Shown here piece after piece: positions 27,119 to 36,153 of a stretch of 64,000 nt of DNA. Made by a program: the position numbers and the translations under genes. Positions within the stretch are counted from its first letter, which is position 1. Each line of letters starts with the position of its first letter. Origin of the DNA: Bacteriovoracaceae bacterium (lineage in GTDB: Bacteria > Bdellovibrionota > Bacteriovoracia > Bacteriovoracales > Bacteriovoracaceae). The DNA is taken from the NCBI GenBank assembly GCA_018675575.1, contig JABGXW010000091.1, positions 1 through 64,000 of the forward strand, read 5' to 3'. The notes under the pieces were generated by a model, which was given only the letters and a program-made list of their open reading frames with translations, was not told the DNA's origin and did no database searches.

Positions 27119-27571
27119 CTAGTGAGAAAGAGTTTTCCCTTCAAAATCTTGGTTAGAATAGATGATTCTGTCGTTCATTTCATGGTTAAATCCTTCGATA
27201 TTTTGAAGGTTTTTAATTTTCCTAAAGAGAGTCTCACATTTATAACAGGAAACCACATCTGGAATCTTATTATAAAGGACGAGGTCGGCCAACCAAAGTA
27301 GCACCAATGTAATTCCATAAGTCCAAATTGAAAGGATGGCGGCAATGACAAACAAGGTCACTCCAATCTTTCTATTAAAATCTTTTTGCTTGTAGAAATC
27401 TTTCCTGTCACATTTTGGACAGCAGTCTAATTCCCCTTTTAAAACTTTTTCAGTGAATTGAACCTCATGTTCATGCTCACAAACTGAACATTTTGCAATA
27501 GAAGCTTGATTGTCAGGGTATACAGATACTGCAGAGCGACATTTATCACAAGTTAAAGTTACTTCCATCAT
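27119..27571 (-). CDS. Zinc-ribbon membrane protein of unknown function
   Basis: This 150-residue protein carries several CxxC knuckles: CDKC near the N-terminus, CSVC, CPKC, and CYKC after the membrane segment. One hydrophobic hairpin lies at ~72-95 (VTLFVIAAILSIWTYGITLV). Zinc ribbons on both sides of the membrane span suggest a small scaffold or metal-dependent adaptor. It overlaps the upstream membrane gene by four bases and is the last gene of the ftsY-rny operon. Confidence 0.65.
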   Translation of the reverse strand: MMEVTLTCDKCRSAVSVYPDNQASIAKCSVCEHEHEVQFTEKVLKGELDCCPKCDRKDFYKQKDFNRKIGVTLFVIAAILSIWTYGITLVLLWLADLVLYNKIPDVVSCYKCETLFRKIKNLQNIEGFNHEMNDRIIYSNQDFEGKTLSH

Positions 27572-28335
27572 ATAAGTATTCCATATTCATAGTATAAATA
27601 GCTAGAGGCCAATTCCCCAACTAATATGAAGATTGTCATGGCGTAAAAAATGCCTGTTGCAGATTGGATTGATCTCATTTTAATGAGTTTGTATCCAAAA
27701 AGACTCATGACTAAGATCACTAAATACCCCCAGCCAATACGCATCGTCAACATCATCCAATTAAAGCTATAGCCTGCACCTTTCTGTGTCCCAAACTCCA
27801 AAAACTCAGGATGATTATTTATAAAGACTAAGGCCCAGAAAAATTTTATGGCAAGAATAAGCCAGGTGAATTGTATAAGCCTTATCAGTGGTCGTTCGCT
27901 TAGCTTTGGAACAACTAAATACCAATGCCCAAGAATCATCGCAAACACAATAGATCCAAGTAATAGTGTAGACCCCATAAAGAAGCCAAAAATCTTTAAG
28001 TCCTGATTTTGAAAAAAATATGATTGAGTCATCAAAGTTAGCGTTACTAATAAATAGAGAACCCATGCGAGAGTATTTCTTTCATCGCGGGGATTAAGAA
28101 AGTTCCAAACAAAGAACAATAACGTGCCAAGATAAAATCCTGTCATGGGCAATTGAAAACCTTTACTCATTACAGTCAGAAGAAAACCACAAAAGGTTGT
28201 ACTCGCACAGATTGAACTTACCAATTTTAAAAATCCCCCACCTGTCATTTTAGGATTGATAAAAGCACTAAAACTCCAAAGTCCAAGAGTAATGCTTATA
28301 AAGAAAAATTCTGCAACAGTTTTTACATCAGACAT
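27568..28335 (-). CDS. Multi-spanning membrane protein of unknown function
   Basis: A 255-residue protein with about seven hydrophobic segments and short loops. No catalytic motif is obvious. It overlaps the preceding 149-residue gene by eight bases and the zinc-ribbon gene by four, so all three are probably translated together at the end of the rny operon. No family recognised. Confidence 0.65.
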   Translation of the reverse strand: MSDVKTVAEFFFISITLGLWSFSAFINPKMTGGGFLKLVSSICASTTFCGFLLTVMSKGFQLPMTGFYLGTLLFFVWNFLNPRDERNTLAWVLYLLVTLTLMTQSYFFQNQDLKIFGFFMGSTLLLGSIVFAMILGHWYLVVPKLSERPLIRLIQFTWLILAIKFFWALVFINNHPEFLEFGTQKGAGYSFNWMMLTMRIGWGYLVILVMSLFGYKLIKMRSIQSATGIFYAMTIFILVGELASSYLYYEYGILI

Positions 28336-28777
28336 TTTGAAAGGGGTTCCAGTTAAGTTTTTTTATATAAAGATAATGGATAAGTTCAAAAAAGGCATAT
28401 CCGAGAATGGAAAAATAAAACTGCCCACTATAGAGGATTGCCCAAAGAGTAGTGATCAGTGCGATTGGAGGAATTCCTTTATTAATAAATTTATATTTAC
28501 CTTTAAATACTTTCATTGATATTTTTTGTGCAGTCTCATTAAAAACATGAAGAAAGCGTAGGGTGGAAAATCGATATTTCCCCACATTTATTTTTGTATT
28601 TGTGTAAGGACTTAAAAAAGTAATAACCCAAAAGTAGCTAAAGAAAAAATACAGAACATTGATAAAATCAACACCCAAAAATATCAATGCCGTCATTGTG
28701 ATTAATAACGGTATTAAATAGTAAAGGATAACTAAACGCGGATCCATTGAATCTGAAAGCTTAAAGAGTTCTTTCAA
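28328..28777 (-). CDS. Small membrane protein downstream of rny
   Basis: A 149-residue protein with hydrophobic spans near residues 15-32, 38-56 and 105-130, separated by a basic loop (NVGKYRFSTLRFLH). It starts two bases after the rny stop, hence it is in the same operon. No known family; it may work with the next two genes, since all three are membrane- or zinc-linked and overlap. Confidence 0.6.
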   Translation of the reverse strand: MKELFKLSDSMDPRLVILYYLIPLLITMTALIFLGVDFINVLYFFFSYFWVITFLSPYTNTKINVGKYRFSTLRFLHVFNETAQKISMKVFKGKYKFINKGIPPIALITTLWAILYSGQFYFSILGYAFFELIHYLYIKKLNWNPFQNV

Positions 28778-28779
28778 AT

Positions 28780-30339
28780 TTATCTCGCCACACCAACTGC
28801 TTTAGTCTCTCTCACAACTGTAATTTTAATCGTACCCGGATAAGACATTTCTTCTTCAATCTTCTTGGCGATATCACGAGATAACATTACAGTTTGATCA
28901 TCATCAATTCTACTATTCTCAACGAATACTCTCACCTCACGTCCTCCAGATATGGCGTAAGATTTTGTTACTCCATCAAACGAGTTAACAATTTCTTCGA
29001 TATCTGTAAGTCGTGAAACGTATGATTCCATCATCGCCTTTCTAGCGCCAGGTCTAGCTCCAGAAAGAGCATCACTTGCGGCAACTAAGTGAGCTAACAC
29101 AGATTCAGGTTTTTCATCATCATGATGTGCACGAATCGCATGGACAATATCAGGTGCCTCGCCAAACTTTTTAGCGAAGTCGGCTCCGATTACAGCATGA
29201 GATCCTTCTGCGGAAGCATCAATGACTTTTCCAATGTCATGTAAAAGTCCCGCCCTTCTCGCCTGCTTAACATTAAGGCCAAGTTCTGCGGCCATCGTTC
29301 CACAAATAAATGCGGCTTCAAGAGCATGTTGGTATTGATTTTGTGTATATGAAGTTCTGAAATTAAGCGCTCCAACTAATTTTAAGATTTCAGGATGAAT
29401 TCCATGAACACCAATTTCCATCTGTGCTTTTTCACCAAAATCTAAAATTTCTTTTTCTAATTCAGCCTTACATTTGTCATGAAATTCTTCAATTTTTGCG
29501 GGATGGATTCTTCCATCGGCAATAAGCATTTCAATTGTTCTTCTTGCAACTTGTCTTCTAACTACATTGAAGGAAGAAACGACGACGACTTCTGGTGTAT
29601 CATCGATAATTAAATCGACACCACAGATTTGCTCAAAGGCACGAATGTTTCGCCCCTCTCTACCGATCAATCGCCCTTTAACATCATCACTTGGAAGTTC
29701 GACTGTTCCAATTGTTCTGTCAGCTACGAACTCTCCTGCAAACCTTTGAATAGCAGTTCCAATAACTTTTTTGGCATTATTTTCAGCGTTAGCGAGGTTT
29801 TCTTCTTCGAGCTTCTTTAACTCCCTTGCGAAGTCTACTTTTGCTTCTTCCGCCATAATTCCAAGAAGCTCTTTTTTCGCATCTTCACGGCTCATGTTAC
29901 TAACTTCACCAAGTCTATCTGCGACTTCATTTTGCTTTCTTTTAAATCGCTCGATTTCAGCTTCAACAGAAAGTTGGGCTTGTTTTAAATCATCTTCTTT
30001 AACTTCAGTTTTTTTAATCAAACGTTCTTGCTCTTCAATTTTCGCTTCAAGCTTGGTTTCAATAGTGATGATTCCTTTTTCTTGACCACGTATAACGTTA
30101 AGACGTTTTTCAGCTTCTTTTTCAAAAACATCTTTTTCTTCTTTTACGATTTCTTTTGCTTCTTTTCTTGCTTTATATTTAATATCACTGGCATCTTTTT
30201 TAGCTTTATCAATAATTTCATCACCTTTACCTTGTCTCGCTCTTACCTCTTTCATAACCATAAGATGTCTGACAAAGAAGCCAATACCGACTCCCGCTAA
30301 TGCTACCAAAACGGATATTAACATTGTATTTGTATCCAT
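28780..30339 (-). CDS. rny: Ribonuclease Y
   Basis: RNase Y starts bulk mRNA decay in many bacteria. Residues 1-25 form one membrane anchor. A long coiled coil follows (~30-200, rich in EK). Then come a KH domain (GRLIGREGRNIRAFEQICGV, ~220) and an HD domain with LLHDIGK and later HHDDE (~360-410). At 519 residues it matches the usual ~520. Gene order ftsY-zapA-fau-rny with short gaps implies one transcript. It may replace RNase E here, though that cannot be seen from this window. Confidence 0.96.
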   Translation of the reverse strand: MDTNTMLISVLVALAGVGIGFFVRHLMVMKEVRARQGKGDEIIDKAKKDASDIKYKARKEAKEIVKEEKDVFEKEAEKRLNVIRGQEKGIITIETKLEAKIEEQERLIKKTEVKEDDLKQAQLSVEAEIERFKRKQNEVADRLGEVSNMSREDAKKELLGIMAEEAKVDFARELKKLEEENLANAENNAKKVIGTAIQRFAGEFVADRTIGTVELPSDDVKGRLIGREGRNIRAFEQICGVDLIIDDTPEVVVVSSFNVVRRQVARRTIEMLIADGRIHPAKIEEFHDKCKAELEKEILDFGEKAQMEIGVHGIHPEILKLVGALNFRTSYTQNQYQHALEAAFICGTMAAELGLNVKQARRAGLLHDIGKVIDASAEGSHAVIGADFAKKFGEAPDIVHAIRAHHDDEKPESVLAHLVAASDALSGARPGARKAMMESYVSRLTDIEEIVNSFDGVTKSYAISGGREVRVFVENSRIDDDQTVMLSRDIAKKIEEEMSYPGTIKITVVRETKAVGVAR

Positions 30340-30359
30340 TTTCTACTCCCCTAGTCCTT

Positions 30360-30962
30360 TTATATCTTCTCTACGCATTCAATCACTCTTTTTTCAGTCA
30401 CGATGTAATTCATTGTCTTGTCGTGACTTTCTATGGGCAATTGTTGTTCAATTTGTAGTTCGAATCCTAGTCCTATTATTAAACCGTTAAAATTATTTAA
30501 GTACTTATCGTAAAATCCTCGACCACGCCCCAATCTCTGTCCCTTATTAGTAAATCCTAATCCAGGGACAAGAATGATCTTCGGTTTTATAATTTTACAT
30601 TCTTGATTGGGGCAAAGTATTTCTGGTCCAAAATCTTTAACGCCAATTAAGTCTTCAATCTTAGACTTTCTAAAAACCATGTCTAATTTTCCCACAAAGG
30701 AAGGAAAGCAAAGGTGGTCATTCCAGTCTTTTATATGGGCCAAAATTTTCGGCTCATTTTGAATCGGTGCAAAAACACCAATTGGTAATTCATGTTCTGG
30801 AAAATTTTTGAACTGGGAATTAAGTAATACGTTTAAATTCTTAACTAAATTTTCATCTTCTTTGAGGGACTGATGATTATCTTTAAGTAATGACTTTAAT
30901 CGTTTTCTATATTCAACCTTGTTGTTAACTTTTGACGTTTTCATGCGTCTACAAGCATCCAT
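30360..30962 (-). CDS. 5-formyltetrahydrofolate cyclo-ligase family protein
   Basis: The enzyme recycles 5-formyl-THF to methenyl-THF with ATP. The N-terminal YRKRLKSLL and the C-terminal ILVPGLGFTNKGQRLGRGRGFYDKYL are the family signature (GxRLGxGxGYYDR). The length of 200 is normal. An internal ATG (30944) could also be the start; neither has a strong ribosome site. It sits between zapA and rny, an order common to several proteobacteria, where 6S RNA is often found between zapA and this gene. Here the gap is only 38 bases, too short for it. Confidence 0.9.
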   Translation of the reverse strand: MDACRRMKTSKVNNKVEYRKRLKSLLKDNHQSLKEDENLVKNLNVLLNSQFKNFPEHELPIGVFAPIQNEPKILAHIKDWNDHLCFPSFVGKLDMVFRKSKIEDLIGVKDFGPEILCPNQECKIIKPKIILVPGLGFTNKGQRLGRGRGFYDKYLNNFNGLIIGLGFELQIEQQLPIESHDKTMNYIVTEKRVIECVEKI

Positions 30963-31000
30963 TCAGTAAAAGAAAATTTAGAGAAGATCTTTTCATCCAA

Positions 31001-31303
31001 CTAAAGACTAGTTGGAGAAACCTCTTCGATAAAATTCAATGCATCCACAGCACTTGATTGCAGAGTTTCGACATTACTTCGAAACTCTTCTTCAAGGTTC
31101 TTTTTTTCAACCGCAAGGCCTAATGCAATTAAGATTGCAATTTGTCCTGGGTCTAAACTAGGATTAGTCATTTGAATTTTTTCCGCTCTTTCACGGACAT
31201 ATTCGATAATCTCCAAAGGAGATTGAGAGTTCTCTTCATTTGGTTTGAGTTTAATCGTATAACCCAGTACTTCAAATTCTAAATCATTACTTTTATTTTC
31301 CAT
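31001..31303 (-). CDS. zapA: Cell division protein ZapA
   Basis: A 100-residue protein with the ZapA pattern: an N-terminal strand region (LEFEVLGYTIKLKPNEE) and a C-terminal coiled coil (IAILIALGLAVEKKNLEEEFRS). ZapA bundles FtsZ filaments at the division site. Gene order with fau and ftsY supports the call. It is 33 bases downstream of ftsY. Confidence 0.8.
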   Translation of the reverse strand: MENKSNDLEFEVLGYTIKLKPNEENSQSPLEIIEYVRERAEKIQMTNPSLDPGQIAILIALGLAVEKKNLEEEFRSNVETLQSSAVDALNFIEEVSPTSL

Positions 31304-31336
31304 ATATGAAGAGAATACTAGAAGAGCCCATTACCG

Positions 31337-32491
31337 TCAATTTAAAGGACTAATATCTGAGTCTAATAATGCATTGAGATATTGATCTAAATGAAAGACA
31401 TCTAGATCTTCAACATCCTCTCCAACCCCAATATACACGATGGGAATGTTGAGACGCTGCACAATGGCCACAGCAGAGCCAGCTTTCGAACTTCCATCAC
31501 ATTTTGTAAGAATGAGACCGTTTAATGAAAGTGTTTTATGAAATTCTTCAGCCTGTCGCATGGCATTTTGACCAGTGATTGCATCGATCACTAAAAGTGT
31601 TTGATGGGGAGCTGTATCATCAAGCTTTTTCAGAACATTTTTACTTTTCTTAAGTTCATCCATGAGATTACCTTTAGTGTGTAATCTTCCTGCGGTATCC
31701 AAAATACAATAATCAGCTTTTTCATTCATGGCCATTTGTAATGATTCGAAACCAACTCCACTAGGATTTGAACCTTCGGCTGCTCTGACCATTTTTGCAC
31801 CAGCGCGATCACACCAGACTTGTAATTGATCAACAGCTGCAGCTCTAAAAGTATCACAAGCTCCAACCACCACCTTGGCACCTTGTTGAGTTAATTTTGT
31901 GGCAAGCTTTCCAATCGTTGTGGTTTTACCAGCACCATTAACCCCTACCACCATGATGACTTTTGTCTTTCTCTTACCGGCAGGATCGAATTGATAAAGA
32001 TCAGTATCCACGTTTGATTGGATTCCGGCCATTTTACTGTTCAAAAAATGATACAGAAATTCTTTGAATTCTTTTTCGTCGATGTCTTTGTTTTTAAATT
32101 CATTCTCTACTTTTAAAATGAGTTGATTCGCTGTAGCAGGACCAATATCTGCTCCATAGAGAAGCTCTTCTAGCTCTTCTAAAGTATTTTCATCTAATTT
32201 TTGACTAGATAAGATGGAACCTATTCGGGTCCAAACACCCGATCGGGAGCGGCTTAACCCTTTTTTGAGTCTTTCAGAGAATGGAATTGTGACCTCGGCA
32301 GTTACTTCAACTGGCACAGATTCTGTTTTATCTTCCACTATCTTTTGATCTGTACTGGCCTTTAACTGCAGCAGAGATACGGCAATCAGGGCCAAAATTG
32401 ATCCTAACCCATAGACATCTCCCTCATTGACTGAAAGGTTTAGGCCTAATGCTGAATATAGAAATTGTACTAATTGGATTAATGAGTTCAT
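31337..32491 (-). CDS. ftsY: Signal recognition particle receptor FtsY
   Basis: FtsY docks SRP-ribosome complexes at the membrane. A hydrophobic segment near residues 28-44 and a short acidic linker give the membrane-targeting part. The NG domain has VGVNGAGKTTTIGKLA (P-loop), DTFRAAAVDQL, DTAGRLHTKGNLMDEL and TKCDGSSKAG. It is 384 residues and heads the rightmost end of a leftward seven-gene operon. Confidence 0.96.
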   Translation of the reverse strand: MNSLIQLVQFLYSALGLNLSVNEGDVYGLGSILALIAVSLLQLKASTDQKIVEDKTESVPVEVTAEVTIPFSERLKKGLSRSRSGVWTRIGSILSSQKLDENTLEELEELLYGADIGPATANQLILKVENEFKNKDIDEKEFKEFLYHFLNSKMAGIQSNVDTDLYQFDPAGKRKTKVIMVVGVNGAGKTTTIGKLATKLTQQGAKVVVGACDTFRAAAVDQLQVWCDRAGAKMVRAAEGSNPSGVGFESLQMAMNEKADYCILDTAGRLHTKGNLMDELKKSKNVLKKLDDTAPHQTLLVIDAITGQNAMRQAEEFHKTLSLNGLILTKCDGSSKAGSAVAIVQRLNIPIVYIGVGEDVEDLDVFHLDQYLNALLDSDISPLN

Positions 32492-32580
32492 TTACTGTCC
32501 TTTTTTTAAGTCTATATATGTCATGAGCTGTTTTTTTTGTAAATATCTTGCGCGGTGAGAAAGGTACGGAGTATATATAA

Positions 32581-33552
32581 TTGATGAATATTAAGAACAA
32601 TAACTATTTAGAGCTTTTCACATTGCAAAAAGCTGTGAGGGATTTTTTTACAAATCAAGACTTTTTAGAAGTGATAACACCTCCGATGGTATCTAATCCG
32701 GGTATGGAAGTTCATATCCATCCCTTTGAGGTTTATTCTAAAAAAGACGGGCGCACTCTCAACCAATATCTGCACACTTCTCCAGAATTCCATATGAAGA
32801 ACTTACTTTCTGAAGGCTTCGAGAAAATTTTTACAATGAGCTATTGCTTCCGTGATGAGCCTTCATCAAGTCTCCATAGAAATCAATTTGTCATGCTTGA
32901 ATGGTATCGTCTCCATGCAAATTACGAAGAAATCATGAATGACTTAGAAAAACTCATTCTCTTTTGTTCATCGAAACTCAAAAGAGAAAAAGTAGTTCAG
33001 CAAAAGGCCATCAATAAAAAAACTATCCAAGAAATTTTTCAGGAGGTTCTTAATCTTGATATTTTAGAATTTGTAGAAAATAAAAGTAATCAGGAATTTA
33101 AACAAGTCATTGAAGAAAACTACAAAGATGTTCCTCTGCCTGAAGAAGAGCTTAGCTTTGAAGATTATTTCTTTCTTTTATTTCTCAATAAAATAGAACC
33201 AGAACTCAAAAAATATCCTTTCATCATTCTCTATGAATATCCAGCCCCCCTAAAGGCCCTCTCAAGCTTGAAAAAAGAAGACCCAAGGGTTTGTGAACGT
33301 TTTGAATTATATGCCAACGGGATTGAACTTTGTAATTGTTTTCAAGAGCTTAGCGATCTAAATGAACAAACACAAAGATTTGATGAACAAGCGATTTTGA
33401 AAGAACAGCTCTACCAATATAAACTTCCGGAAGCAAGACTGCTTTATAATGCGTTAGAAAAAGGCATACCACGCGCAAGTGGTATCGCTCTTGGAATTGA
33501 AAGACTATTAATGATTCTCACAGGATGTGAAAATCCATTTCTTACCGACTAA
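32581..33552 (+). CDS. epmA: EF-P lysine ligase EpmA (GenX/PoxA, class II LysRS-like)
   Basis: This lysyl-tRNA synthetase paralogue lacks the anticodon domain and attaches beta-lysine to elongation factor P. Class II motif 2 appears as CFRDEPSSSLHRNQFVMLEW and motif 3 as GIALGIERLLMIL. At 323 residues the length is typical of EpmA. Start: a TTG at 32581 sits nine bases after GGAG (32568-32571), and an ATG follows at 32584; both are possible. The EpmB and EF-P genes are not in the window. The last 11 bases overlap the convergent exported-protein gene. Confidence 0.92.
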   Translation: MMNIKNNNYLELFTLQKAVRDFFTNQDFLEVITPPMVSNPGMEVHIHPFEVYSKKDGRTLNQYLHTSPEFHMKNLLSEGFEKIFTMSYCFRDEPSSSLHRNQFVMLEWYRLHANYEEIMNDLEKLILFCSSKLKREKVVQQKAINKKTIQEIFQEVLNLDILEFVENKSNQEFKQVIEENYKDVPLPEEELSFEDYFFLLFLNKIEPELKKYPFIILYEYPAPLKALSSLKKEDPRVCERFELYANGIELCNCFQELSDLNEQTQRFDEQAILKEQLYQYKLPEARLLYNALEKGIPRASGIALGIERLLMILTGCENPFLTD

Positions 33553-34351
33553 GACTATTAAATACCAGGTGTAATTTAATTATGACTTCAGAGCGTAAAT
33601 GCTGAGAAGGTGCTTTATTGGCCCAGGCTAAATGATAAGGGGCGGATGTATTTTTTCGAACTTTATTCTTATTCCATAAACTAGGAAAAGATTCTGCTAT
33701 ATCAGCAGAAAAAACGGCATACCATCGAGATAGATCTTCTGGCCTTTTAGAAAGTTCATCAATAATTTCTAATGACCTTTCTGTAGCAATTCTCTTTAAA
33801 GAATAAAAGTTTAAAGATTCTAGAGATGTTGCCTTCACTTTTTTACCAACAAATTTTTTCAAAAAGCCAATAGCAAACTCAATCGTCGCATCGTTGAGAG
33901 GATTTTCAAAATTTTCTAACCCTGCATAGGTATTATCTAAAACTAATGCTCGATACACACCTTCACGGGATGCACCTTGATTCATGACATTCATCCATTT
34001 CACAACAAAGTTTTTATCTGCTTTTCTATTTCTCGTGACAAGATGAAGTTCTTGCAAAAAAGAAAGGTTGTATTTTTCTTTTTGTACCTTTGACAATTCA
34101 TCCTCCGTTCGTATCACAATGGCCTTGTCACAATTCTCATCTTTCGACGAACAGATAATTTTGGGGATTTTTGGAAGTAAAATTTGAACAGGAAGAGTAC
34201 CGAATACTTTGCTGGCAATATCTTCACCTATGTATTGGGAGACATACCCTCTTACTTTAGACTTGAGTTCATCTAACTTACTTTTTTCAGCGGCATAGTT
34301 TGCAGAGGGAAATAATAAGGCCAATAAGAAAACTAAAATAATTTTATTCAA
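33542..34351 (-). CDS. Exported protein of unknown function
   Basis: A signal peptide (1-20, ending NYAA) starts this 269-residue protein. The rest is helical, with several short helices and no catalytic motif. Start is TTG at 34351 with GGGAG six bases upstream. It lies 40 bases after the 63-residue hairpin gene and may share the regulator's transcript. Function not recognised. Confidence 0.6.
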   Translation of the reverse strand: MNKIILVFLLALLFPSANYAAEKSKLDELKSKVRGYVSQYIGEDIASKVFGTLPVQILLPKIPKIICSSKDENCDKAIVIRTEDELSKVQKEKYNLSFLQELHLVTRNRKADKNFVVKWMNVMNQGASREGVYRALVLDNTYAGLENFENPLNDATIEFAIGFLKKFVGKKVKATSLESLNFYSLKRIATERSLEIIDELSKRPEDLSRWYAVFSADIAESFPSLWNKNKVRKNTSAPYHLAWANKAPSQHLRSEVIIKLHLVFNSLSR

Positions 34352-34391
34352 CGATAACTCCCTCTAAACATTAAAATGAAAGTATAGCCGA

Positions 34392-34583
34392 TTAATCTAA
34401 TTTTGGCCTCAATTGTTCCCAGATTTGAATTAGAGATTGAATTTTCTCTAAGCTTAAGGGAGCAATTTTATCAACTAAATCGTTTGATCTCATCTCTTTA
34501 TCAACTAATAATTCCATTGCCTGGCCAAGGGATCCTAGGCCAGAGTTCATATCGTGAATAAGTTTTGAATGATCTTTCATCAT
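34392..34583 (-). CDS. 63-residue protein resembling a histidine-kinase dimerisation hairpin
   Basis: The segment KLIHDMNSGLGSLGQAMELL (H10) resembles the H-box helix of HisKA domains, where HD/HE precedes a P/G-L-x-x-L pattern. The second half (LSLEKIQSLIQIWEQLRP) could be the second helix of the hairpin. There is no ATP-binding domain. The start has AGGA about eight bases upstream. It is 9 bases downstream of the sigma-54 response regulator, so it may carry phosphate to or from that protein, or act as an inhibitor. This is inference from one motif. Confidence 0.55.
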   Translation of the reverse strand: MMKDHSKLIHDMNSGLGSLGQAMELLVDKEMRSNDLVDKIAPLSLEKIQSLIQIWEQLRPKLD

Positions 34584-34592
34584 TATATTTTC

Positions 34593-35999
34593 CTAAGTGA
34601 GTTGTGCTTTAATTCGATTCAGTATTTTATAAAATGAACTATTAGAAATTTTTAATTGGCCTAAAGTTTGTCTTACTTTCTCATTATTACGACGATAGAA
34701 ATGATTTACCGTTTTATTTTCGATATTTTGAAGAAAAGTTCTTAGTCCATTTTTTTCAACAAATGCCAGTTGATTTTCCGAAAGACCAAAGACTTCTCCC
34801 TCTGGGGCGCTTGTAGCTTGACTCTCTGATGTTGGTGCAGGTTCTCCGAGGCACGGATGATTATTCAGTCTTACGTTCTCAGGTAGATCATTTTCGTTAA
34901 TGATTCCCTGTGACTTTATAGAGAGCTTATTCACTAATTTTTGAAGTTCTCTAATATTTCCAGGCCAATAATATTTCTTCAATGATTCTTTTGCCTCTGG
35001 AGTAAAAACAATCCTTCTCTGCGTTTGCTTAGAAAAATGCTTTAGTAAAAGTTCTACATCAGATGATCTTTTTGATAAGGGTTTTAAATGAATCTTAAAA
35101 CCTTCAATTCTAAAATAAAGATCTTCTCTAAATTTTTTCTCACGTACCAGCTGGCCTAAATCTTCACAGGTTGCTGAGATCAGTCTAAAATTCGAAGAAA
35201 CAGGTTTTTCAGATCCAAGTGGAAAAAATCGCTTCTCTTCAATTGCCTTTAACAGTTTTTGTTGCAGCAATTCAGACATCGTAGCTACTTCATCTAGAAA
35301 GAGACTTCCACCATCTGCTAGTAGTAATTTTCCTTTTTTGGAAGTTTCTGCTCCCGAGAAAGCTCCTTTCTCGTAACCGAACAATTCTGACTCCAAAAGA
35401 TTTTCTGGAATTTCAGAGCAATTAAGTTCCATAAATCTTTCTTCTGTTTTAAAAAGGATTTGATGAATCAATTTTGCTAAATATGATTTACCTGTCCCGG
35501 TTGGTCCAGAAAGTAAAACGGGCTCATTGCTTAACTTAATGTCATTTATTATTTCTAAAGACTTCATCAATTCGGGATCACGGGTAATATAATCTCTAGC
35601 AAGGAAGTCTCGTAGCTCTCCTTTTGATTGGGCCATAGTAAACTTTGTGAGGACTAATTCTAATGATTTCTTATTAAATGGTTTACAAAGATAATCGTGA
35701 CAACCATTTTTATATGCAGTCATGATTGATTCATCTTCTTGGCGGCCAGATAAAACCACGACATAGGCACCCGTTTCAAGAGCAGGCCTAATCAACTCTA
35801 ATCCTAATAAATCTCCATCTATTAGATCGAGATCGAGAAAAACCAAATCAAATTGTTTATGATCTTTAATATGTTGGAGCGCCTCTTTTTTTGAAGTGGC
35901 CTCATAAAAATTCCCTAAATTTTGTAAGTTTTGAGTCAGCGCCAATCTTTGTAAATCATCGTCCTCTACAACCATCATGTTCAAATTTTTTAAGATCAT
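34593..35999 (-). CDS. Sigma-54-dependent response regulator, NtrC family
   Basis: Receiver domain ~1-120 with the acidic pocket VEDDD, acceptor D56 (VFLDLDL) and K106 (CKPF). AAA+ domain ~135-370 with Walker A GPTGTGKS (165-172), GAFSGA at 212-217 (usual GAFTGA) and Walker B SLFLDE (232-237). A FIS-type HTH closes the chain (VRQTLGQLKISNSSFYKILN). At 468 residues it is full length. It should activate sigma-54 promoters when phosphorylated. No full kinase is beside it; the 63-residue hairpin gene follows. A GAGGA ribosome site precedes the ATG, and the leader is structured. Confidence 0.92.
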   Translation of the reverse strand: MILKNLNMMVVEDDDLQRLALTQNLQNLGNFYEATSKKEALQHIKDHKQFDLVFLDLDLIDGDLLGLELIRPALETGAYVVVLSGRQEDESIMTAYKNGCHDYLCKPFNKKSLELVLTKFTMAQSKGELRDFLARDYITRDPELMKSLEIINDIKLSNEPVLLSGPTGTGKSYLAKLIHQILFKTEERFMELNCSEIPENLLESELFGYEKGAFSGAETSKKGKLLLADGGSLFLDEVATMSELLQQKLLKAIEEKRFFPLGSEKPVSSNFRLISATCEDLGQLVREKKFREDLYFRIEGFKIHLKPLSKRSSDVELLLKHFSKQTQRRIVFTPEAKESLKKYYWPGNIRELQKLVNKLSIKSQGIINENDLPENVRLNNHPCLGEPAPTSESQATSAPEGEVFGLSENQLAFVEKNGLRTFLQNIENKTVNHFYRRNNEKVRQTLGQLKISNSSFYKILNRIKAQLT

Positions 36000-36008
36000 C
36001 TAAGTCCT

Positions 36009-36098
36009 CTATATTTTAAGATAATAAGAAATTAATTTGAGAGAAATATACCCTAGATAAGGCGCGACCACAACGCGCCGCAGTGCGGGCCTGTACAA
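36009..36098 (-). CDS. Possible 29-residue leader peptide upstream of the sigma-54 regulator
   Basis: A TTG at 36098 has GGAGG four bases before it and opens a 29-codon frame beginning MYRPALRRVVVAPYLGYISL. It stops nine bases before the regulator ATG. It lies in the same leader as the GC-rich hairpins, so stalling or coupling could control the regulator. The evidence is position and ribosome site only; a chance frame is possible. Confidence 0.3.
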   Translation of the reverse strand: MYRPALRRVVVAPYLGYISLKLISYYLKI

Positions 36099-36153
36099 AT
36101 TACCTCCAGCTTAAAATATCAACCTTATAACAATAGGTTATGCAGGTATCCGC
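36061..36153 (-). other. GC-rich structured leader of the sigma-54 regulator
   Basis: In an AT-rich region, GGCGCG (36061-36066) pairs with CGCGCC (36074-36079). GCGG (36085-36088) pairs with CCGC (36150-36153). CCTG (36090-36093) pairs with CAGG (36143-36146). AACC (36121-36124) pairs with GGTT (36136-36139). A TATAAT for leftward transcription is at 36164-36159, just upstream. The fold could act on either strand, but the promoter fits the regulator leader. It does not match a riboswitch I know. Confidence 0.4.

Noticed and set aside
30450-30490. GTTCGAATCC, similar to a tRNA T-loop
   Set aside because: It lies inside the 5-formyl-THF cyclo-ligase gene, and no acceptor stem or anticodon arm surrounds it.
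30963-31000. Possible 6S RNA between zapA and the folate gene
   Set aside because: In some proteobacteria 6S RNA lies here, but the gap is only 38 bases.
36061-36079. GGCGCG hairpin as an intrinsic terminator
   Set aside because: There is no T-tract on either side, so simple termination is unlikely.
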